From a bacterium (lineage in GTDB: Bacteria > Patescibacteriota > Minisyncoccia > Minisyncoccales > PEYH01), in the NCBI GenBank assembly GCA_021163545.1, contig JAGGTU010000035.1, forward strand, positions 1-9,704: a DNA stretch of 9,704 nt. Reading direction: 5' to 3'. Shown piece by piece: positions 5,686-9,704 of this stretch. The position numbers and the translations under genes were made by a program. The notes below the pieces were generated by a model. It was not told the DNA's origin. It did no database searches and worked only from the letters and a program-made list of their open reading frames with translations. Within the stretch, counting starts at the first letter, position 1, and every line of letters begins with the position of its first letter.

Positions 5686-6454
5686 AAAAACACAAAAAAG
5701 GAGGGAGTTTATAAAAGAGGCATTTTTATGGGGCAAAATTTACGACAAAATAAAGAATAAAAAGAAAATTCTTTTAAAGCCAAATATTGTTTCATATGAA
5801 GAATATCCAACGACAACCCATCCAGAAACAATAGAAGAGTGTTTAAAGCTTCTTGTAGAAATGAAAAAGCAAGAGGAGATAGTAGTTGCCGACGGTCCCG
5901 CTTTTGATGCTGGAAATTCAGATAAAATTATTCAAAACCACCCTATTAAAAAAGTTTGTGATGCCTTTGGGGTTTTATGTCTTAACTTAAACAGACTCCC
6001 GAAGAGAAAGATTAAAATGGAGGGTTACACTTTTTTAATCCCAAAAATAATTTTCGAATTTGATTATGTTATTTCTTTACCTGTTTTAAAAACCCATCGG
6101 ATTTGCAAAATTACCGGTGCCTTCAAAAATCAATATGGGTTTTTGTCACCAAAAAGGAAACTTTATTATCACTTACCATTTAAAGATATAAACAAGGCAA
6201 TTGTGCTTTTAAATAAAATTAAAAAAATTGATTTTTTTATTGTTGATGCAATTAAAACTTTAATTTTCGCTCAAGAAAAAAGACATGGCGGAAAAGAAAG
6301 GAACTTAGGATATATGCTAGCTGGGAAAGACCCTTTTGAATTAGATAAAATAGGATTTAGATTGCTCAAAGAAATCGACCCCTCTTTGGCTAAAATAGAA
6401 GAAAAAGATATTCCTCAATTTATCTGGGCCAAAAAATTGTGGCAGAATACTTGA
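5669..6454 (+). CDS. DUF362 family protein
   Basis: The 261-residue product shows the DUF362 signature in order: ILLKPNIV (34-41), TTHPETIEECLKLL (49-62), VVADGPA (72-78), ISLPVLKTH (135-143), TGAFKNQYG (149-157), VDA (192-194) and LAGKDPFELD (217-226). The family is often iron-sulphur linked, but this copy has no CxxCxxC cluster motif, so it is the bare domain form and its activity is unknown. The ATG at 5669 overlaps the end of the Mur ligase gene by 17 bases and has no SD; a longer frame from 5585 would lie deep in that gene. A full SD occurs at 5698-5704 with only ATA (5711) in frame at the right distance, so the true start is uncertain. Placement after a Mur ligase hints at envelope or cofactor work, but this is weak. 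Confidence 0.8.
   Translation: MEILLKKTQKRREFIKEAFLWGKIYDKIKNKKKILLKPNIVSYEEYPTTTHPETIEECLKLLVEMKKQEEIVVADGPAFDAGNSDKIIQNHPIKKVCDAFGVLCLNLNRLPKRKIKMEGYTFLIPKIIFEFDYVISLPVLKTHRICKITGAFKNQYGFLSPKRKLYYHLPFKDINKAIVLLNKIKKIDFFIVDAIKTLIFAQEKRHGGKERNLGYMLAGKDPFELDKIGFRLLKEIDPSLAKIEEKDIPQFIWAKKLWQNT
5698..5704 (+). promoter_or_regulatory. Orphan consensus SD just after the Mur ligase stop
   Basis: AAGGAGG sits 13 bases after the Mur ligase stop (TAA 5683-5685), where an SD for the DUF362 gene would be expected. No ATG, GTG or TTG in frame follows at a usable distance; the in-frame codon six bases on is ATA at 5711. The ATG at 5728 is out of frame. Confidence 0.4.
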
Positions 6455-6473
6455 TGAAAAATTAATGATTTAG
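6454..6473 (+). other. Chain of two micro-ORFs before archease
   Basis: The DUF362 stop overlaps an ATG (TGATG, 6452-6456) opening ATG-AAA-AAT-TAA. That TAA overlaps the next ATG (TAATG, 6463-6467) opening ATG-ATT-TAG, which ends three bases before the archease ATG at 6477. The gap has no SD. Stepwise termination and re-initiation is possible but unproven. Confidence 0.3.
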
Positions 6474-6476
6474 ATT

Positions 6477-6881
6477 ATGAGAAAATTTTTTGAAATTCTT
6501 CCTCACAAAGCAGATTTGAAAATAAAAGTATTCGGTGCCTCAAAGAAGGAACTCTTTTTAAATGCGATGAAAGCAATGTTTGAAGCAGCCGGCATAAAGC
6601 CAGAGGGAAAAGTAGTCAAAAGAAAGATTAAAATTCAATCTCCAGATATTCTACAACTTCTTGTAGATTTTTTAAGCGAGATTTTATATTTAAGCGAAAC
6701 AGAGAACGAAGCTTATTTTAATATAAAATTTAAAAAATTCTCTGATAATACCCTTGAGGGAGAACTTTTTGGAAAAAAAATAAAAGAGCAAGGATTAATT
6801 ATTAAAGGGGTTACCTATCATAACTTAGAAATTAGAAAGAAAAAGGAAGGTTATCTAGCAACGATTCTTTTTGATGTTTAA
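6477..6881 (+). CDS. Archease (RtcB-activating protein)
   Basis: Archease binds the RNA ligase RtcB, speeds its guanylylation and allows multiple turnover. The 134-residue product has the family plan: an N-terminal FFEILPHKADLKIKVFG (4-20) matching the family EHTADIGI-type motif, with metal-site Asp13; LLVDFLSEILYL (61-72) matching the LL-x3-L-E-LLYL helix; a C-terminal GVTYHNLEI (111-119); and the closing LFDV with Asp133, which supplies the second conserved acid. The length is typical. It starts 22 bases after the DUF362 gene with no SD. Its partner rtcB lies 1.2 kb downstream, separated by one gene of unknown function, which strongly supports both calls. Confidence 0.92.
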   Translation: MRKFFEILPHKADLKIKVFGASKKELFLNAMKAMFEAAGIKPEGKVVKRKIKIQSPDILQLLVDFLSEILYLSETENEAYFNIKFKKFSDNTLEGELFGKKIKEQGLIIKGVTYHNLEIRKKKEGYLATILFDV

Positions 6882-6903
6882 AACAAAGAAACAATTTACC
6901 AAA

Positions 6904-6933
6904 TAACCCTTGCAAGATTTATTTGAAGGGTTA
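6904..6933. repeat. Inverted repeat between archease and the NYN-like gene
   Basis: TAACCCTT (6904-6911) and AAGGGTTA (6926-6933) form a perfect 8-bp stem. After a one-base bulge (G6912), CAA (6913-6915) can pair with TTG (6923-6925), leaving a 7-nt loop. An A-rich stretch, not a T-run, follows, so it is not an intrinsic terminator. It could be an operator, an mRNA processing site or a stabilising hairpin for the downstream cistron. Confidence 0.6.
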
Positions 6934-6958
6934 AAAAGATAATAGAACATCAAAAAAC

Positions 6959-6968
6959 AAGGGGGTGA
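6959..6968 (+). promoter_or_regulatory. Extended ribosome binding site for the NYN-like gene
   Basis: AAGGGGGTGA matches the full anti-SD complement AAGGAGGTGA except for one A-to-G change that still allows a G-U pair. The GTG at 6973 is seven bases past the G-run. This supports the GTG start and suggests stronger initiation than for its SD-less neighbours. Confidence 0.75.
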
Positions 6969-6972
6969 GAAA

Positions 6973-8043
6973 GTGAAAAGAAGACGCAAGAAGCTCGAGG
7001 AGTTTTTAAGTGGATGGTTGGCGGATTTAAGAACAGAGATAGAACGTTTAAGCAAAGGGACTGAGAAGATCGGAAAATCTGTTGAAGAGTTAAAAAAGGC
7101 AATCTCTCAGATCCAACAAAGACAAGAGAAGATTGTGGAGATGCTAGAAGAAAATCAAAAGATCTTTGACAACTTGATGTCTCAGTCACCTTTCCAAAAA
7201 GGGTTTGTGGTTGTGTTAGATTGGCTAAATTTGAACCTCGGCTTGAGAGATGAAAAATTAAGGTTTCCAGGAGAAAGATTACTTAATCGTTTGGTAGAAT
7301 TAACCGGGAAGCCTCAGATAGGAGCATTTGCCTTTTGTGAGGGATACCTCTCAGATGGAACAAGAAGCATGCTTGAAAAATCTGGATTTACATGTATCTC
7401 TTGTACGGATGCTGACGAGACAATAATAAAAATGTTAGACTATAACCTCTTTCCTAATGAAAGGATTGAAACCATTTTTCTTATCACAAACGACCAACGG
7501 CTAATGAGAAGATCTCGAGAAATAGCCTCTTTCTTTCCAAAGAAGGAATTGATTTTTATGAGCCTGGAGGGAAGGCTGATAAAGGATCCAGATAGAAAAT
7601 ATCTCGTTAAGCTTTATAAGAAAGGAGAGAAATATCCCATGACCCCGGAAGAGAACCCCTTCGCTTCAGTAGTTTGGAGAATAAAAAAAGGAAGACTTAC
7701 TATACCTTTTGAGGATCCATACGAGTTATTCCTTCTGATTGTTACAAGAGTACTCCCAGAGGTTAAGACAGAAACCCACAAGAGAGGTTTTTATAATCTC
7801 GTGAATGTTGTCTGGGAGACCTATCTTTATGGAAACGAAGCCATCCAGCAAAACGACAGCCTTAGACGGATAGTTTCAAAAGATAACCTCCAATTGGTCC
7901 TTGGAGTCTTACTAGATGAGACAGACTTAATTAAAAAGATAGAAGGAGATAGAATCTATTACATGGTTGATACCCAGAGTGAATTTTGGAAAAAATGCGT
8001 TCCCTTGTTCAAAGAAGCAGAGATAGCAAGATACATCAAATAG
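6973..8043 (+). CDS. Coiled-coil protein with a putative NYN/PIN-like nuclease domain
   Basis: I do not recognise this 356-residue protein as a named family. Residues 1-10 are very basic; about 17-70 look like a heptad coiled coil (EELKKAISQIQQRQEKIVEML). Residues 77-200 read as an alternating beta/alpha domain with NYN/PIN-type acids: D83 at the end of strand 1 (VVVLDWLNLN), D146/D148 (CTDADETI), D156, and D174 in FLITNDQRL, where NYN proteins have a GD-type motif. Residues 225-356 form a separate helical region; its end (IEGDRIYYMVD, about 323-333) could be the wing of a winged helix. No signal peptide or membrane span is seen. It uses a GTG start with the best SD in the window and ends inside a terminator stem. 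Sampled lines are about 40% GC against about 30% in archease and DUF362, suggesting separate origin or stronger expression. RNase activity is inferred. Confidence 0.6.
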   Translation: MKRRRKKLEEFLSGWLADLRTEIERLSKGTEKIGKSVEELKKAISQIQQRQEKIVEMLEENQKIFDNLMSQSPFQKGFVVVLDWLNLNLGLRDEKLRFPGERLLNRLVELTGKPQIGAFAFCEGYLSDGTRSMLEKSGFTCISCTDADETIIKMLDYNLFPNERIETIFLITNDQRLMRRSREIASFFPKKELIFMSLEGRLIKDPDRKYLVKLYKKGEKYPMTPEENPFASVVWRIKKGRLTIPFEDPYELFLLIVTRVLPEVKTETHKRGFYNLVNVVWETYLYGNEAIQQNDSLRRIVSKDNLQLVLGVLLDETDLIKKIEGDRIYYMVDTQSEFWKKCVPLFKEAEIARYIK

Positions 8044-8070
8044 AGGGGCATTTGCCCCTCTATTTTTTTT
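8041..8070 (+). terminator. Strong intrinsic terminator after the NYN-like gene
   Basis: TAGAGGGGC (8041-8049) and GCCCCTCTA (8054-8062) form a perfect 9-bp stem with an ATTT loop, followed by eight Ts (8063-8070). The TAG stop codon of the upstream gene (8041-8043) is the first part of the stem. It separates rtcB from the archease transcript. Confidence 0.92.
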
Positions 8071-8079
8071 GGATATAAT
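8052..8079 (+). promoter_or_regulatory. Promoter of rtcB, embedded in the terminator
   Basis: A perfect TATAAT lies at 8074-8079, and TTGCCC (8052-8057) stands 16 bases upstream, inside the loop and right arm of the terminator. Transcription would begin near 8086, only about 6 nt before the ATG at 8092, giving a nearly leaderless mRNA. No SD precedes the ATG. The -35 is weak; the -10 is the main support. Confidence 0.6.
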
Positions 8080-8091
8080 AGAGTATTAACC

Positions 8092-9531
8092 ATGATTTCA
8101 AAAAAAGATTTTATAAAAATTAACGACTATCTTTGGGAAATTCCAAAAAGTTTCAGGTCGGATATGAGAGTTCCGGCAAGGATTTATGCTTCAGAAAAAT
8201 TGTTAGAAGAATGTTTTCGAGATGAATCAATAAAACAGCTTATAAATGTTGCTACCTTGCCCGGTATTGTGAAATACTCAATCGCAATGCCTGATATCCA
8301 CGAAGGTTATGGTTTTCCAATCGGAGGAGTAGCGGCAACCAAATATCCAGATGGAGCAATTTCTCCTGGCGGAGTGGGTTTTGACATTAATTGCGGTGTC
8401 AGGTTACTTATTTCTAATCTAAACAATCAAGAAATAGCTTCTCAACTTGATAAATTGGCTGAGGAAATTCAAAAAGAAGTTCCCTCGGGTTTAGGTAAAG
8501 GAAGAGAAGTAAAACTTTCTACAGAGCAAATTAATAGGATTTTAGAAGGAGGCGCGAAGTACTTAGTTGAAAAAGGGTATGGCGAGAAAGAGGATGCAGA
8601 AAATTGTGAGTCCTATGGTAAGCTGGAATGGGCCGAGGCAAATTATGTTTCGGAAAAAGCAAAAAATAGAGGAAGAAATCAGGTAGGAACATTAGGTTCG
8701 GGGAACCACTTTCTTGAAATCCAAAAAGTAGATCAAATTTACAATGAGGAAATTGCAAAAGAGTTTGGTTTATTTCCCAATCAGGTAGTAATTATGATTC
8801 ATACAGGTTCAAGAGGATTGGGACATCAAATTGCTACAGATTATTTACGAGAGATGGTTTTTGTAATGCAGAAATATGGAATAAGATTACCTGACAAAGA
8901 GTTAGCCTGCGTGCCTTTTAATACAAAAGAGGGGGAGAGATATTTTAATGCAATGTGTTGTGGGGCTAACTTTGCTTGGGCAAACAGACAGATGATTACA
9001 TTTTATGTGAGAAAAGCATGGGAGAGAATTATCGGAAAAGAGAAGTTAACGCTTTTATATGATGTTGCTCACAATATCGCTAAAATTGAAGAACATGAGA
9101 TCAATGGACAAAAGATGAAATTGATTGTTCACCGGAAAGGGGCCACAAGAGCTTTTCCTCCGGAGCACCCTGAACTTCCTGACAGATATAGAAAAACCGG
9201 ACAACCGGTGATTATTCCAGGATCAATGGGAACAGCCTCTTATGTACTTGTGGGAGAAGAAAAATCAAAAGAGGCATGGTATACAGTTTGTCATGGGGCA
9301 GGTAGAACTATGTCTCGTGCCAAAGCAATTAAGACAATTTCTGGAAGAAATGTAGTGGAAACCTTAAGGCAGAAAGGAATCATTGTGAAGTGTTATTCTT
9401 TTAAGGGTGTAGCAGAAGAAGCACCACAGGCTTATAAAAACGTTGACGAAGTAGTAGATACTGTGCATAAAGCCGGATTGTCTCAGAGAGTAGCAAGACT
9501 TGTGCCTCTAGCAGTAATTAAGGGAGAGTAG
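8092..9531 (+). CDS. rtcB: RNA-splicing ligase RtcB (3'-phosphate/5'-hydroxyl RNA ligase)
   Basis: RtcB joins RNA 2',3'-cyclic phosphate or 3'-phosphate ends to 5'-hydroxyl ends using GTP and Mn2+, through a GMP-histidine intermediate, in tRNA splicing and RNA repair. The 479-residue length matches archaeal RtcB (Pyrococcus horikoshii about 481) rather than the shorter E. coli form. The active site is complete: D98 and C101 in GFDINCGVR, H206 in GSGNHFLE, H237 in MIHTGSRG, H327 in YDVAHN, the guanylylated H401 in CHGAGRTMSR, and K477 near the end (PLAVIKG). MPDIHEGYGFPIGGV (66-80) is the conserved N-terminal signature. Archease two genes upstream is its known activator. It has its own promoter after a strong terminator, so it can be expressed independently of archease. 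Confidence 0.97.
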   Translation: MISKKDFIKINDYLWEIPKSFRSDMRVPARIYASEKLLEECFRDESIKQLINVATLPGIVKYSIAMPDIHEGYGFPIGGVAATKYPDGAISPGGVGFDINCGVRLLISNLNNQEIASQLDKLAEEIQKEVPSGLGKGREVKLSTEQINRILEGGAKYLVEKGYGEKEDAENCESYGKLEWAEANYVSEKAKNRGRNQVGTLGSGNHFLEIQKVDQIYNEEIAKEFGLFPNQVVIMIHTGSRGLGHQIATDYLREMVFVMQKYGIRLPDKELACVPFNTKEGERYFNAMCCGANFAWANRQMITFYVRKAWERIIGKEKLTLLYDVAHNIAKIEEHEINGQKMKLIVHRKGATRAFPPEHPELPDRYRKTGQPVIIPGSMGTASYVLVGEEKSKEAWYTVCHGAGRTMSRAKAIKTISGRNVVETLRQKGIIVKCYSFKGVAEEAPQAYKNVDEVVDTVHKAGLSQRVARLVPLAVIKGE

Positions 9532-9540
9532 GTTAACCAA

Positions 9541-9569
9541 TTGACTGGTTGCTTAAATAGTTAAATAAT
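9541..9569 (+). promoter_or_regulatory. Candidate promoter of the last gene
   Basis: TTGACT (9541-9546), a 17-nt spacer and AATAAT (9564-9569) match the sigma-70 consensus at 10 of 12 positions. The expected start is near 9576, leaving about 12 nt before the ATG at 9588. No clear terminator for rtcB lies in 9532-9587; AACCA/TGGTT (9535-9539, 9546-9550) is only a 5-bp stem without a T-run. Confidence 0.45.
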
Positions 9570-9576
9570 CAAATAG
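9553..9576. repeat. Three tandem 8-bp units
   Basis: TTAAATAG, TTAAATAA and TCAAATAG follow one another without gaps, with a poorer fourth unit CCAAAATA to 9584. The array overlaps the -10 of the candidate promoter. It could be a low-complexity intergenic spacer or a short variable-number repeat. Confidence 0.55.
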
Positions 9577-9587
9577 CCAAAATAAAA

Positions 9588-9704
9588 ATGCGAAGCGAAA
9601 ATTTAAAATTAAAGATTGTTAAAAGGATTGATTTCTTGAGGGCTTATGAAAAGAAAGCTTCCAAAAAGCGTCAGAAAATATTTGAGGAGAAAGAAAGCCT
9701 GCAT
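9588..9704 (+). CDS. Unknown lysine-rich protein, N-terminal fragment (3' end outside the window)
   Basis: An open frame of 39 codons runs from the ATG at 9588 to the last base of the window without a stop. It encodes MRSENLKLKIVKRIDFLRAY followed by a Lys/Glu-rich stretch (EKKASKKRQKIFEEKESLH). The peptide looks helical and charged; I see no recognisable motif. A good promoter candidate lies just upstream. Other frames here are interrupted, but 117 bases in AT-rich DNA is a modest open length, so this remains a provisional gene. Confidence 0.45.
   Translation, partial: MRSENLKLKIVKRIDFLRAYEKKASKKRQKIFEEKESLH

Noticed and set aside
4373..6454. Recoded UGA (glycine) as in Gracilibacteria/SR1
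   Set aside because: UGA ends ruvA (with a second in-frame UGA directly after) and the DUF362 gene at family-typical lengths, so it acts as stop.
6650..6673. Terminator-like hairpin inside archease (TCTACAA/TTGTAGA with a CTTC loop, then TTTTTT)
   Set aside because: The 7-bp stem is AT-rich and lies in conserved coding sequence (LQLLVDFL); it would truncate the gene. At most an attenuation site, with no further support.
6950..7189. Overlapping minus-strand open frames opposite the start of the NYN-like gene (also 6855-7055)
   Set aside because: They are antisense to a frame with a strong SD and coherent domains, show low-complexity Phe/Leu/Ser composition, and have no SD or family motif.
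6973..8043. Type II toxin-antitoxin reading of the NYN/PIN-like gene
   Set aside because: The protein is 356 residues and multi-domain, and no small antitoxin-like gene is adjacent; archease is not an antitoxin.
6477..9531. Simple cut-and-reseal toxin/repair model in which the NYN-like enzyme makes RtcB substrates
   Set aside because: Known metal-dependent PIN/NYN RNases leave 5'-phosphate and 3'-OH ends, which RtcB does not ligate; kept only as an open question under the main finding.
1..9704. tRNA genes, CRISPR arrays, insertion sequences, group I introns
   Set aside because: I scanned by eye for GTTCGA-type T-arms, regularly spaced repeats, terminal inverted repeats and transposase motifs and saw none; the non-coding gaps are all too short for most of these.

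Overview
The window reads as one compact, AT-rich chromosomal segment from a small-genome bacterium, most likely a member of the Candidate Phyla Radiation (Patescibacteria, Parcubacteria-like). This placement is an inference. It rests on low GC, very short or overlapping gene junctions, many starts without a Shine-Dalgarno (SD) sequence, a Mur ligase lacking the usual MurE N-terminal domain, and single-domain response regulators of the K-T/K-A type rather than K-P. TGA acts as a stop (end of ruvA, end of the DUF362 gene), so the code is not the UGA-glycine code of Gracilibacteria/SR1.

Layout. 1-1565: the C-terminal part of a PAS-type sensor histidine kinase, cut by the window edge, followed by two stand-alone receiver-domain response regulators. 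1611-3430: mutM (Fpg DNA glycosylase) and holA (DNA polymerase III delta), joined by a micro-ORF bridge. 3427-3687, minus strand: rpsT (ribosomal protein S20), whose stop codon overlaps that of holA; a likely holA terminator lies inside the antisense of rpsT. 3815-6881: ruvA, a MurE-like ligase, a DUF362 protein and archease, tightly packed in one direction and probably one operon. 6973-8043: an unrecognised 356-residue protein with a coiled-coil N-terminus and a central domain I read as NYN/PIN-like nuclease. It has the strongest SD in the window, is flanked on the left by an inverted repeat and on the right by a clear intrinsic terminator, and appears richer in GC than the upstream genes. 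8092-9531: rtcB (RNA ligase), with its own promoter fused to that terminator. 9588-9704: the start of a lysine-rich unknown gene running off the window.

The most interesting arrangement is archease / putative NYN nuclease / RtcB. Archease is the established activator of RtcB, so an RNA-repair pair brackets a candidate RNase. This suggests an RNA cut-and-repair or RNA-processing module that I cannot match to a described system. The nuclease call rests on motif reading only. Metal-dependent PIN/NYN enzymes normally leave 5'-phosphate/3'-hydroxyl ends, which RtcB does not join, so a direct cut-then-seal model is not supported without more evidence.

A second theme is start-site architecture. Several promoter candidates place transcription starts within about 0-12 nt of the start codon, and two SD-less junctions are spanned by tiny ORFs whose starts and stops touch or overlap the neighbouring genes.
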